Below are positions 20,288-27,525 of a stretch of 28,497 nt of DNA, in pieces. Origin of the DNA: a virus; IMG/VR virus record IMGVR_UViG_3300030426_000008, positions 1 to 28,497 of that record; one strand, given 5' to 3'. The first letter of the stretch is position 1, and every line of letters starts with the position of its first letter. The notes below the pieces were generated by a model. The model was not told where the DNA came from and ran no database searches. It was given only the letters and a program-made list of their open reading frames with translations. The position numbers and the translations under genes were made by a program.

Positions 20288-21232
20288 ATGAACAACCGGG
20301 TTCTGGCTGCGATACGCTCGCAGCCCTGGGCGATCCTGCCCGAATACATGGACGCAATCGAAGCGATTGCGTCGCGCGCCTTCGACAATCCCGCCGTGAT
20401 CGGCGTCGAGCTGGACGGGCACAAGGAACGCATGGCGGAAGCCATCGCCGAAATGGGCGCACCGTTCCCCGGTTCGCGCGCGGCGGCGATCCGCGACGGG
20501 GTTGGCAGTCTGCCCCTGTTCGGTCCGATCTTCCCGCGCGCCAATGTCATGACGGAAATGTCGGGCGCGTCGTCGCTGGCGAGCCTTGCCGCCGACTTCC
20601 GCAAGCTGGACGCCAGCCCTGAAGTCCGGAACATTCTGATCGTGGCGGACAGCCCCGGCGGCGTGATCACGGACGTTCGTGCCTTCGCGTCGCTGATCGC
20701 CGGTTCTTCGAAGCCGGTGACGGTCTTCGTGTCGGGGCTTTGCTGTTCCGCCGCCTATCACATTTGCAGTCAAGCGACCGAAATTGTCGCCGATCCGTTC
20801 GCCCTGATCGGGTCCATCGGCGTGATGATGTCGGGCAGCGTGCAGGAAGCGCCAGACATGAACGGCGCGCGCTCTGTCCATGTCGTCAGCACACACGCGC
20901 CGGACAAGCGCGTGGACCTGTCCACGGACGAAGGACAGGCGAAGGTTCGCGAAATGATCGACGGGATCGAAGAAGTGTTCCTGTCAGACGTCGCACGGGG
21001 CCGAAAGGTGCCTGTTTCCACGGTGAAACAGGACTTCGGTCGCGGCGGAACGAAGTCTGCGCGGCAAGCCAAGGAAGCCGGGATGATCGACCGAGTTGAG
21101 GCCGGTGGCCTCTCTGCGGTCCTTCAGCGGCTTGCACGGCCTGTCCGTTCAGCAACGCCACGGCGGGCCGCTGCGGCGCTTTCCCTCGAAGTTGCGCAAA
21201 TGCGCGCCGCTTCACTCACCACAGGAGACTGA
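20288..21232 (+). CDS. S49-type prohead protease (SppA/lambda C-like)
   Basis: 314 aa. The serine peptidase fold is seen in VADSPGGVITDVRAFASLI, the catalytic Ser154 in GLCCSAAYHI and the likely general base Lys207 in THAPDKRVD, 53 residues later, close to the spacing in SppA-type enzymes. It would cut the scaffold part of the capsid protein during head maturation. The last about 40 residues (ARPVRSATPRRAAAALSLEV) are an Arg/Ala-rich tail and could be a short scaffold-like arm. It lies between portal and capsid genes in the canonical order. Confidence 0.93.
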   Translation: MNNRVLAAIRSQPWAILPEYMDAIEAIASRAFDNPAVIGVELDGHKERMAEAIAEMGAPFPGSRAAAIRDGVGSLPLFGPIFPRANVMTEMSGASSLASLAADFRKLDASPEVRNILIVADSPGGVITDVRAFASLIAGSSKPVTVFVSGLCCSAAYHICSQATEIVADPFALIGSIGVMMSGSVQEAPDMNGARSVHVVSTHAPDKRVDLSTDEGQAKVREMIDGIEEVFLSDVARGRKVPVSTVKQDFGRGGTKSARQAKEAGMIDRVEAGGLSAVLQRLARPVRSATPRRAAAALSLEVAQMRAASLTTGD

Positions 21233-21235
21233 ATT

Positions 21236-22564
21236 ATGCTGCGCATTGCTGCATTGAAGCAAAAGCTGGCGGCCGTCCTTGCCGACATGGACGCCGTTAT
21301 CGAAGCTGCGACGGACGCCGAAACCGGCGATCCCCGCGATATGTCGGCGGAAGAACAGACGTCGTTCGACGATCTGAAGGCCAAGGCCACCGCGCTTCAG
21401 GCTTCGATCAAGCGCGAAGAAGAAATGCTGGCGCTGAAGGCGTCGGCGGCTTCGCCCGTGATCGTCCCCGGCGGCAACCCCGGCAATCCGGGTTCGCCGG
21501 GTGCCACGGTGCCCGCCCAGCCCAAGGCCGAAATGAAGCCGGGCGTCATGGTCGCCCGGATCGCCCAGGCGGTTGCCCTGGGCGGGTCCGATCAGCGCAC
21601 CGTCGCGAACGCCGCCGAACAGCTCTACGGTTCGGAAATGGGCCAGATCGTCGCCAACATGGAACAGGCGACGGACACGAAGGGCGGCTTCCTTGTCGAT
21701 GAAGCCTATTCGTCGGATTTCATCGACATTCTGCGCCCGCGCGTGGTCATCCGCCAGATGGGCGCACGCACGATCCCGATGCCCGAAGGCAACCTGACGA
21801 CGCGGAAGAAGACGGCGGGCACGACTGCCAGCTATGTCGGCGAGCGCGTTCCTGCACCGGCAACCGGCGCGACTGTCGGGCAGATCACCATGTCCGCCAA
21901 GCGGCTGACGGCGCTGGTTCCGATCACGAACCAGCTCATTCGCCGCGCTTCCATGAACGTCCAGATGATGATCCGGGACGATCTGATCGAAGGCGTCGCG
22001 GTGAAGGAAGATCAGCAGTTCCTTCGCGGGACCGGATCGGCGACCGCGCCGACTGGCCTGCGGAACCTGATCGCCGCTGGCAACGTGATCGCTTCGGGCG
22101 GTGCGTCGGCACTCGCTTCGGTGCGTGCCGAACTGGGCAAACTGCGCCTTGCCGTCCTGAACGCGAACATTCCCATGACCCAGTGCGGCTATATCATGTC
22201 GCCGCGCTCGCTGATCTTCCTCGAAAGCCTGAACGATGCCAACGGCAACAAGGCGTTCCCGGAAGTCGCGGAAGGTCGCCTGGGCATGTATCCGATTGGC
22301 GTGACGACTTCGGTCCCCGACAATCTGGGCGCGGGCACGAACGAAAGCGAAATCTACTTCGGCGATTTCGCCCAGTTCATGATCGGCGACACGGAGCGCG
22401 TTGCCATCGCGGCGTCCGACGTTGCGGCCTATGATGACGGCGGCACTATCCGCGCGGCCTTCAGCAATGACGAAACTGTCGTTCGTCTGATCGCCGAACA
22501 CGACACCCAGGTCCGTTACGACACCGCCTTCGCGGTTCTGACCGGCGTCGTCTGGACGGTCTGA
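21236..22564 (+). CDS. Major capsid protein, HK97 fold
   Basis: 442 aa. The first about 75 residues form the coiled-coil delta (scaffold) domain (IAALKQKLAAVLADMDAVIE, DLKAKATALQASIKREEEML). A Gly/Pro linker (IVPGGNPGNPGSPGATVPA) joins it to the HK97-fold core, recognisable by KGGFLVDEAYSSDFIDILRP and the later SAKRLTALVPITNQLIRRAS. The protease of the preceding gene should remove the delta domain. AGGAG precedes the ATG at a good distance. A strong GC hairpin follows the stop. Confidence 0.95.
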   Translation: MLRIAALKQKLAAVLADMDAVIEAATDAETGDPRDMSAEEQTSFDDLKAKATALQASIKREEEMLALKASAASPVIVPGGNPGNPGSPGATVPAQPKAEMKPGVMVARIAQAVALGGSDQRTVANAAEQLYGSEMGQIVANMEQATDTKGGFLVDEAYSSDFIDILRPRVVIRQMGARTIPMPEGNLTTRKKTAGTTASYVGERVPAPATGATVGQITMSAKRLTALVPITNQLIRRASMNVQMMIRDDLIEGVAVKEDQQFLRGTGSATAPTGLRNLIAAGNVIASGGASALASVRAELGKLRLAVLNANIPMTQCGYIMSPRSLIFLESLNDANGNKAFPEVAEGRLGMYPIGVTTSVPDNLGAGTNESEIYFGDFAQFMIGDTERVAIAASDVAAYDDGGTIRAAFSNDETVVRLIAEHDTQVRYDTAFAVLTGVVWTV

Positions 22565-22598
22565 TAACCGGGCTGGGGCGGCGGTCGCCGCCCCGGTT
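22565..22598 (+). other. Strong GC hairpin after the capsid gene
   Basis: GGGGCGGCG (22575-22583) and CGCCGCCCC (22586-22594) form a 9-bp stem with a 2-base loop, extended by AACC/GGTT outside a small bulge. There is no T-tract, so it is more likely an RNA-stabilising or attenuating element than a complete terminator. Confidence 0.55.
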
Positions 22599-22630
22599 CG
22601 TCCACCCCTACCCATAGAAGGACGCTGACC

Positions 22631-22888
22631 ATGAAGGCCGTCAAATTCCTCATGCCCTACACGCTGGGCGCACTCTACAACGAAGGCGAAGTCGCCGGGT
22701 TCGACGAAGCCATTTCGGACGATCTGATCAAGCGCAGCATTGCCGAAGCGGTGAAGCCCGCCAAGGGCAAGGCGGCGGACGAAGAGGCGGCGAAGAAAGC
22801 CGCTGAAGAAGCCGCTGCGAAGAAAGCCGCCGAAGACGAAGCCGCGAAGAAAGCGGCTGACGAAAAGGCCGACGCGAAGAAGGCCTGA
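22631..22888 (+). CDS. Small head-region protein with Lys/Ala/Glu-repeat tail (85 aa)
   Basis: 85 aa. The first 45 residues (VKFLMPYTLGALYNEGEVAG, then FDEAISDDLIKRSIAEAVKP) follow the pattern of small phage proteins that sit beside capsid genes; the rest is repeats of the type AAKKAAEE with almost only Ala, Lys, Glu and Asp. That tail should form a long charged helix. AGAAGGA precedes the ATG. A role in head assembly or decoration is inferred from the location between capsid and head-spike genes. Confidence 0.75.
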   Translation: MKAVKFLMPYTLGALYNEGEVAGFDEAISDDLIKRSIAEAVKPAKGKAADEEAAKKAAEEAAAKKAAEDEAAKKAADEKADAKKA

Positions 22889-22917
22889 TCCCGCTTCGAT
22901 ACTCTATCCCTGAACTG

Positions 22918-22953
22918 GCGGTTGCCCGGTCCGCTTGCGTGCCCGGCAACCGC
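22918..22953 (+). other. Hairpin between the 85-aa gene and the head-spike gene
   Basis: GCGGTTGCC (22918-22926) and GGCAACCGC (22945-22953) form a 9-bp stem with an 18-base loop that contains further C/G pairs. No T-tract follows, so it is not a typical terminator. It lies about 20 bases before the next start codon. Confidence 0.4.
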
Positions 22954-22973
22954 ATCTTGTCGAAGGAACCGAC

Positions 22974-23240
22974 ATGCAAGACAATTACGCGCCCGGCGGT
23001 GACAGCGTGATCAGTTCGTCGCGCAACCCTTATGCGATCACGCCGCACGACACCGATCCCTTGCCGATTGTTCCGAAGGCTATCTTCGTCGGCACGGCGG
23101 GCGACGTGACGTTGCGTGGCGTCAATGGCGAAGCGGACGTCACCTTCCGCAATCTTGTTGCGGGCTATGAACTTTGCGTCCGCGCCTCGCATGTCCGCGC
23201 AACCGGGACCACGGCGTCCGATCTTATCGCGCTGGCTTGA
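22974..23240 (+). CDS. Head-spike base protein, Rcc01079 family
   Basis: 88 aa from ATG 22974 with AAGGA upstream. The block DTDPLPIVPKAIFVGTAGDV, then GEADVTFRNLVAGYELCVRA, and the closing SHVRATGTTASDLIALA are the signature of the RCAP_Rcc01079 spike base family, known from the Rhodobacter capsulatus gene transfer agent, where the product anchors the capsid head spikes. It is a compact beta protein. Here it lies right after the capsid genes, so a head-surface location is likely. A longer frame upstream of the ATG crosses the hairpin and is not conserved in style. Confidence 0.82.
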   Translation: MQDNYAPGGDSVISSSRNPYAITPHDTDPLPIVPKAIFVGTAGDVTLRGVNGEADVTFRNLVAGYELCVRASHVRATGTTASDLIALA

Positions 23241-23242
23241 TC

Positions 23243-23956
23243 ATGACCGCGTGTTCGACCGAACAGGCCAAGGACCAGCTATTGGCGCGCTATGACGAAC
23301 GGATCGGGCTGGCGGAACGCAACCTTGAGAAACTGCGGATGCGCCGCGCGAAGGTGCAAGCCGACTGGCAGGCGCTGAACTGCGAAGACGATCTGCCCGA
23401 AGGGTTCGATGCGCTGGGCGCGGTCGAAGCCTATCTGAAGGACTACGGCATTTCCGCCCGCGTCTTCGGCACGACGTTCTTCAGCGATCCGCGCTTCGTC
23501 TATGATCTGCGCAAGGGGCGCGCGCTGAACGAACTGAACACGCGGCTGGTCTTCAAAGTGGTCAACACGCCGCCGGTCGAACTTCAGGAAGGCGGACGCC
23601 TGCCCCAGAACTTCAGGCTGGAAGCCGGGAAACCGCTGACGCTGACGATCACCGTGTTCGACGAAGCGGGCGAGCCTATCCCGCTCACCGGAACACGGTC
23701 CGTCGTCTGGCGCATCGCCCGGACATGGGTGAGCAAGCCCGAATTCATGAAGACGCTGGGCGACGGGATCACGATCATCGCCGAAGACGCGGAAGAAGGC
23801 GGCGCGAATTGCGGTCGCCTGAACGTCCAGATCGACGGCGCGGACAGCGCCAGGCTGAAGGGCGATTACATTCACGACTGTCGTTTGCTGGACGAAAGCG
23901 GTGACAGTTCGCGCATTTTCTACGGGCACGGGTCCATAGTGCCCGCGTCGAACTGA
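23243..23956 (+). CDS. Possible head fibre/spike protein (coiled coil plus beta domain, 237 aa)
   Basis: 237 aa, start ATG 23243, two bases after the spike-base stop. Residues about 8-50 are a heptad-rich coiled coil (KDQLLARYDERIGLAERNLE, KLRMRRAKVQADW). A middle part follows (YLKDYGISARVFG). From about residue 120 the sequence turns into a beta domain: PQNFRLEAGKPLTLTITVFD, VVWRIARTWVS, and an end resembling baseplate/fibre anchoring folds (LKGDYIHDCRLLDESGDSS). No named family. By analogy with gene-transfer-agent spikes, it may be the fibre held by the base protein of the preceding gene, binding the host envelope. Confidence 0.7.
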   Translation: MTACSTEQAKDQLLARYDERIGLAERNLEKLRMRRAKVQADWQALNCEDDLPEGFDALGAVEAYLKDYGISARVFGTTFFSDPRFVYDLRKGRALNELNTRLVFKVVNTPPVELQEGGRLPQNFRLEAGKPLTLTITVFDEAGEPIPLTGTRSVVWRIARTWVSKPEFMKTLGDGITIIAEDAEEGGANCGRLNVQIDGADSARLKGDYIHDCRLLDESGDSSRIFYGHGSIVPASN

Positions 23957-23969
23957 CGGGGGGAAGGCC

Positions 23970-24557
23970 ATGCGGCAAGGAAGCATCGTCACGGTCAAGC
24001 CCGTGGGGCACCCTCTTTCGGTTGACGAAGCGAAGCGCCAGCTTCGGATCGAACCCGAAGACACGGACCAGGACGTTCATATCGGCGACTTGTGCGCCGC
24101 CGCTCACCGCAAGGTCGAACGCGAGCTGGGCTATCCGATCCTTGTCCAGACGCGCGAAACGCACCTGTCCGGCTTCCCGCGCGGACCGATCTGGCTGGGG
24201 GGCGGGGATAGCCCGTCGATCCTGTCGATCACCTATCGCGACGGAGCGAACGCGGTGCAGACGCTGGACCCGGCGGACTACAGCCTGGACGGCGTTTCCC
24301 GCGTCGCCCAGGTCTTCCCCGCGCCGCTGAAGTCGTGGCCTTCCACGTCATGCACGCCGGGGGCGGTGATCGTGGAATGGCAAGCGGGCTGGGCGACGGC
24401 GGGCGACGTTCCCGAAGACCTGATCCACGCCATGAAGTTGCTGATCGGACACTGGGACCAGAACCGCGAAGCCGTCGTCATCGGGACCATATCGTCCGAA
24501 GTGCAGATCGCGCTGGACGACTTGCTGCGCCCCTTCCGTCTTCCCTTTGTCGCCTGA
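23970..24557 (+). CDS. Head-tail connector, phiE125 gp8 / HK97 gp6-like
   Basis: 195 aa. The pattern PVGHPLSVDEAKRQLRIEPE, AAAHRKVERELGYPILVQTR, and the strand IWLGGGDSPSILSITYRDGA matches phage connector adaptor proteins, ending with the conserved ALDDLLRPFRLPFV. These proteins form a ring below the portal and start the joining of head and tail. Place in the operon, between head genes and head-closure gene, agrees. Confidence 0.85.
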   Translation: MRQGSIVTVKPVGHPLSVDEAKRQLRIEPEDTDQDVHIGDLCAAAHRKVERELGYPILVQTRETHLSGFPRGPIWLGGGDSPSILSITYRDGANAVQTLDPADYSLDGVSRVAQVFPAPLKSWPSTSCTPGAVIVEWQAGWATAGDVPEDLIHAMKLLIGHWDQNREAVVIGTISSEVQIALDDLLRPFRLPFVA

Positions 24558-24568
24558 AGGACGAAGCC

Positions 24569-24964
24569 ATGACCAGCATTTCACAGCGGATCGGCGCGGC
24601 GATTGCCGGGGCCATACTGGACAACGTGGGGCCGGACGACTTGCTGGCGAAGTGCGGCGACGCCGCGTCGTGCTGCACGAAGGCGGACGAAGACCCGATC
24701 CAGTTCCCCTATGGTCAAGCCGGGCTGGGGCACGATCTGGAAATCACCCTGCCCATGCCGTGCGTCGATCTGGCGGAAGCCGCCCGCCTTTCGGACCTGA
24801 TCCGCGAACGGCTGGACGCGAAGATCGCGGACGATGCGATCACCGTGCCGGGGCACCTGATCATGGAAGCCGAAATCACGACGCAAGTGGTTCATCTGGA
24901 CCGCGTGCGCAGCATCGCCTTCCTTCGCTATCGCATCGCCGCCAAGTCGATTTCGGAACAGTAA
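24569..24964 (+). CDS. Structural-region protein of unknown function (131 aa)
   Basis: 131 aa from ATG 24569 (AAGGA upstream). The N-terminal half carries a Cys cluster (LLAKCGDAASCCTKADEDP), the rest reads as a small alpha/beta domain (LEITLPMPCVDLAEAARLSD, MEAEITTQVVHLDRVRSIAF). No family recognised. It lies between the connector and head-closure genes and its stop adjoins the next ATG without a gap, so it is a good candidate for a minor head-tail joining protein. Confidence 0.78.
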   Translation: MTSISQRIGAAIAGAILDNVGPDDLLAKCGDAASCCTKADEDPIQFPYGQAGLGHDLEITLPMPCVDLAEAARLSDLIRERLDAKIADDAITVPGHLIMEAEITTQVVHLDRVRSIAFLRYRIAAKSISEQ

Positions 24965-25309
24965 ATGCGGCTGGGGCGGCTGAACAAGCGGATCACGATC
25001 CGCCGGGCTTCTGCGCCCACGCGGAACGCCATGAACGAACCCGTCGAAGTCTGGGCGGACTTCGGCACGTTCTGGGCGGAGCCGGTGAAGCAACAGAATG
25101 CCGAACGCTGGCAGGCCGATCAGACGTCCGCCCAGTCGGATCGCGTCTGGCGGGTCCGGTGGACGGATCGCACCGCGACGATTTCCCCGCTGGACCGGCT
25201 GATCTGCGACGGGCGGGAATTCGAGATCACCGGCACGGCGGAGATAGGTCGCCGCGTCGGCATTGAAATCACGGGCATCGCCCATTCGGAACTGGGCACC
25301 GCGCCCTGA
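24965..25309 (+). CDS. Phage head closure protein (head-tail adaptor)
   Basis: 114 aa. It begins MRLGRLNKRITIRRASAPTR and continues VEVWADFGTFWAEPVKQQNA, then DRTATISPLDRLICDGREFE and ITGTAEIGRRVGIEITG, the full pattern of the head-tail joining family (stopper/closure protein). It seals the packaged head and docks the tail. It starts one base after the previous stop. Confidence 0.9.
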   Translation: MRLGRLNKRITIRRASAPTRNAMNEPVEVWADFGTFWAEPVKQQNAERWQADQTSAQSDRVWRVRWTDRTATISPLDRLICDGREFEITGTAEIGRRVGIEITGIAHSELGTAP

Positions 25310-25334
25310 TCCCCAATCCGCGAAGGAAGCGAAC

Positions 25335-25535
25335 ATGCAGGTCAAGACCCTGAAGCCGCACGGCAATGGCTATGGCGCGAAGTTCTGGAAGGACAAGGGT
25401 GATACCTATGACCTTCCCGAAGTTCAGGCGAAGCCGCTGATCGCCGCCAAGCTGATCGCCGAAGCGAAGACCGAAGCCCAGTCCAGCACTTCGGGCGCGA
25501 AAGCAGGCGGCGGAGCCGATGGCGCAAAGGGTTAG
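25335..25535 (+). CDS. Small structural-region protein (66 aa)
   Basis: 66 aa from ATG 25335 with GAAGGAAG upstream. It reads MQVKTLKPHGNGYGAKFWKD then KGDTYDLPEVQAKPLIAAKL, a pattern shared by small proteins near phage heads (K-V-K-T-L-K-P-H-G-N). The last 20 residues are Ala/Gly-rich and probably disordered. No function known. It overlaps the next gene by 17 bases. Confidence 0.75.
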   Translation: MQVKTLKPHGNGYGAKFWKDKGDTYDLPEVQAKPLIAAKLIAEAKTEAQSSTSGAKAGGGADGAKG

Positions 25536-25971
25536 AATTGCAGGCCTGCGCGAACTGGAAAACGCGCTTGCCAATCTGCCCAAGGCCACCGGCAAGAACG
25601 TCCTTCGCCGGGTTCTGCGAAAGGCGGCAGCGCCAATCGAAAGCACGGCGGAAGCCCTTGCGCCCCGGTTCACCGGCACGCTGGAAAGCAAGATCGTCAC
25701 CGGCACGCGGCTGACGCGGCGGCAAGCCCAGATGGTGCGCCGCGCGGACAGCAAGTCTTCCGCCGAAATCCATGTCGGCACGTCCGATCCGGCGGGCGTG
25801 CAGACGGAGTTCGGCAACGCGCATCAAGCCCCCGATCCGTGGCTTCGTCCGGCATGGGACCAGAACAAGGACGGCGCGCTGAATACCATTTCCGGCGAAC
25901 TGGGCGGCGAAATCGAAAAGGCCGCGCAGCGGCTGGCGCGCAAGGCCGCACGCCGCGCACGGGGGGGATGA
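25519..25971 (+). CDS. HK97 gp10-like tail-joining protein
   Basis: 150 aa. The family shape is clear: GLRELENALANLPKATGKNV, VLRKAAAPIESTAEALAPRF, TGTLESKIVTG, and the conserved VQTEFGNAHQAPDPWLRPAW. HK97 gp10-type proteins complete the head-tail neck. The C-terminus is strongly basic (RLARKAARRARGG). It lies after the head-closure gene, and the next gene starts after 3 bases. Confidence 0.9.
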   Translation: MAQRVRIAGLRELENALANLPKATGKNVLRRVLRKAAAPIESTAEALAPRFTGTLESKIVTGTRLTRRQAQMVRRADSKSSAEIHVGTSDPAGVQTEFGNAHQAPDPWLRPAWDQNKDGALNTISGELGGEIEKAAQRLARKAARRARGG

Positions 25972-25974
25972 CCG

Positions 25975-26373
25975 ATGGAAGAAGCCCTTGTCGCCCGGAT
26001 GCTGGCTGCGGCCGCGATCAGCGCGATTGCCGGTCCACGCGTGAACTGGGGCTTCCGCGTTCAGGGTGAAGGCGGTCCCGGCGTCACGCTGTTCGATGCC
26101 TCACCGGGCCGGACCTATACCTACAAGGGCGCAAGCGGGCTGGCTGGTCCGCGCGTCCAGGTCGATTGCTGGGCGGCTGATTTCGCCACGGCAAAGGCGC
26201 TCGCCCGCGCGGTGATCGCCACACTTGAACCGCCCGCCACCGTGGCGGGGATAACCTTCCAGGGCGCGTTTCTGGCGAACGAACGCGGACCTTCCACGGA
26301 AGACCTTGGCGGCGGACGAAAGGTCCACCGTGTTTCGCTGGATTTCTTCGTCTGGTTCTCACCCGCCGCGTGA
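25975..26373 (+). CDS. DUF3168 tail terminator/completion protein
   Basis: 132 aa. DUF3168 members have the opening EEALVARMLAAAAISAIAG, the central PRVQVDCWAADFATAKALAR and the ending VHRVSLDFFVWFS, all visible here. The family includes tail terminator proteins that cap the tail tube and fit it to the head. It is directly before the tail tube gene, which suits this role. Confidence 0.88.
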   Translation: MEEALVARMLAAAAISAIAGPRVNWGFRVQGEGGPGVTLFDASPGRTYTYKGASGLAGPRVQVDCWAADFATAKALARAVIATLEPPATVAGITFQGAFLANERGPSTEDLGGGRKVHRVSLDFFVWFSPAA

Positions 26374-26412
26374 TCCCGGAAGGGCACGGGCACATTCAAG
26401 GAGTATTGTCTT

Positions 26413-26853
26413 ATGTCTGGGGAAAGCATTGGCTGGGGCGCTGAAGCGTCCCTGCACGACGGCGCAACGCCGGGCGCAATGGTCGAACTGGTTGGCGTCT
26501 TCAACCTCACCCTGCCCAATCCGCAAACGGACGACGTGGAAGTCACGCACTACAAGTCGCCGAACCGCGAACGCGAATATATCGCGGGCCTGATCGAGAA
26601 CGGCGAAATCCAGCTCGAAATGAACTACGTCGCCGGATCTGCGACCGATCTTCTTCTGTCCGCCGCCAAGGCGTCGGGCGAAGTGCGTTCGTGCAAGATC
26701 GTGGTTCCGACTTCGACCAATGCCACCGGCTGGGGCTTCACCTTCAACACCTATGTGAAGGGCTATGAACGCGCGATCCCGGTGGATGATCGCCAGACGG
26801 CGGTCGCCACGCTGAAGGTCGCCGGGGCCGTCACTGAAGCGGCGGAAGCCTGA
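26413..26853 (+). CDS. Major tail tube protein
   Basis: 146 aa. The sequence SIGWGAEASLHDGATPGAMV, then LVGVFNLTLPNPQTDDVEVT and HYKSPNREREYIAGLIENGE follows siphophage tail tube proteins, with the conserved pattern where the altered tube subunit is compared with a deviation from a baseline tail (GEIQLEMNYVAGS). The end (RQTAVATLKVAGAVTEAAEA) is the usual strand closing the beta barrel. It is followed after 2 bases by the tail chaperone. Confidence 0.88.
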   Translation: MSGESIGWGAEASLHDGATPGAMVELVGVFNLTLPNPQTDDVEVTHYKSPNREREYIAGLIENGEIQLEMNYVAGSATDLLLSAAKASGEVRSCKIVVPTSTNATGWGFTFNTYVKGYERAIPVDDRQTAVATLKVAGAVTEAAEA

Positions 26854-26855
26854 TC

Positions 26856-27191
26856 ATGGCGGCGAACGGAAAGCGCCAGTTCGACGCGCTGGGCAGTTCG
26901 TGGACCCTTGCCTATGACATCAATGCGCTTTGCCGCATTGAAGAACGGCTGGGCATCGAGAACGCCCAGGAGTTCCAGCGCACGCTTCAGAAGAACCTGT
27001 CGTTCCGCACGTTGCGGGCGCTGTTCTGTTGCGGCCTGTCGCCGGATGCGACCGAAGAACAGGCGGGCGAAATCATGTCGGCGCTGGGGATCGACGAAGT
27101 GTCGGGCATGATCACGGAGACGATCCAGGCGGCGTTCCCCAATGCCCAAGGGAAAGCGGGAAACGCGGACGCCCCCAAGCCGAAGAAGTAG
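26856..27191 (+). CDS. Tail assembly chaperone (GTA-gp10-like), short form
   Basis: 111 aa. Pattern: FDALGSSWTLAYDINALCRI, EERLGIENAQEFQRTLQKNL, FRTLRALFCCGLSPDATEEQ, typical of the gene-transfer-agent gp10 type of tail chaperone, which binds the tape measure and sets tail assembly. The zero frame ends at TAG 27189-27191. A slippery heptamer 25 bases before the stop lets ribosomes move to the -1 frame and continue to 27520, giving a longer form of 221 aa. Confidence 0.9.
   Translation: MAANGKRQFDALGSSWTLAYDINALCRIEERLGIENAQEFQRTLQKNLSFRTLRALFCCGLSPDATEEQAGEIMSALGIDEVSGMITETIQAAFPNAQGKAGNADAPKPKK
27158..27164 (+). promoter_or_regulatory. Programmed -1 frameshift site (G GGA AAC)
   Basis: In the zero frame the codons read GCG GGA AAC, so the heptamer G GGA AAC obeys the X XXY YYZ rule: after slipping, the two tRNAs pair with GGG and AAA. 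The same class of heptamer drives the lambda gpG-gpGT shift. The -1 frame is open from here to 27520. Confidence 0.8.
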
Positions 27192-27520
27192 GCTGGGGCT
27201 GGCTGGAAGTCCTTACCGAATGGACGGCGGCGGGGCTGGACCCTGACGCCTTCTGGAAACAGACGCCGCGCACGCTGGACGCTATCCTGTCCGGCTGCGC
27301 GGAAGCCCGTTTGCGCCAGCACGAGCTGGCCATGTCCCAAGCGTGGCACACCGCCGCGTTCCAGCGAATGAAGAAGTTCCCGCGCCGCGTGCCCGATATT
27401 CGCACGCGCCGGGCATCGCCGGACAATCCCCAGTCCGGGTCCGACGTTCTGTCGATCATGCGCCAGCTTGTCGCCGCGACGAACGCGAAACCCAAAGCCC
27501 CGAAGCCCGAAGCGGAGTAA
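27164..27520 (+). CDS. Tail assembly chaperone extension, reached by -1 frameshift
   Basis: 118 codons in the -1 frame relative to the short form, giving a fused product of about 221 aa. The extension starts RGRPQAEEVGWGWLEVLTEW and continues AAGLDPDAFWKQTPRTLDAI, AEARLRQHELAMSQAWHTAA, the pattern of proteins that follow GTA-gp10 (Rcc01693-like). No start codon with ribosome site lies near its beginning, which supports synthesis by frameshifting. In lambda the ratio of the short to the long form controls tail length. In some genomes the two parts are annotated as separate genes. Confidence 0.8.
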   Translation, partial: RGRPQAEEVGWGWLEVLTEWTAAGLDPDAFWKQTPRTLDAILSGCAEARLRQHELAMSQAWHTAAFQRMKKFPRRVPDIRTRRASPDNPQSGSDVLSIMRQLVAATNAKPKAPKPEAE

Positions 27521-27525
27521 GGACA

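Noticed and set aside
21212-22615. 467-aa minus-strand frame opposite the capsid gene
   Set aside because: Mirror frame of the capsid gene with Arg/His/Gly bias; long because of GC content.
27150-27156. GGGAAAG, the lambda-type slippery heptamer, 8 bases before the called one
   Set aside because: Its phase is wrong: the zero-frame codons are GGG AAA, so a -1 slip would break base pairing; G GGA AAC at 27158 is in phase.
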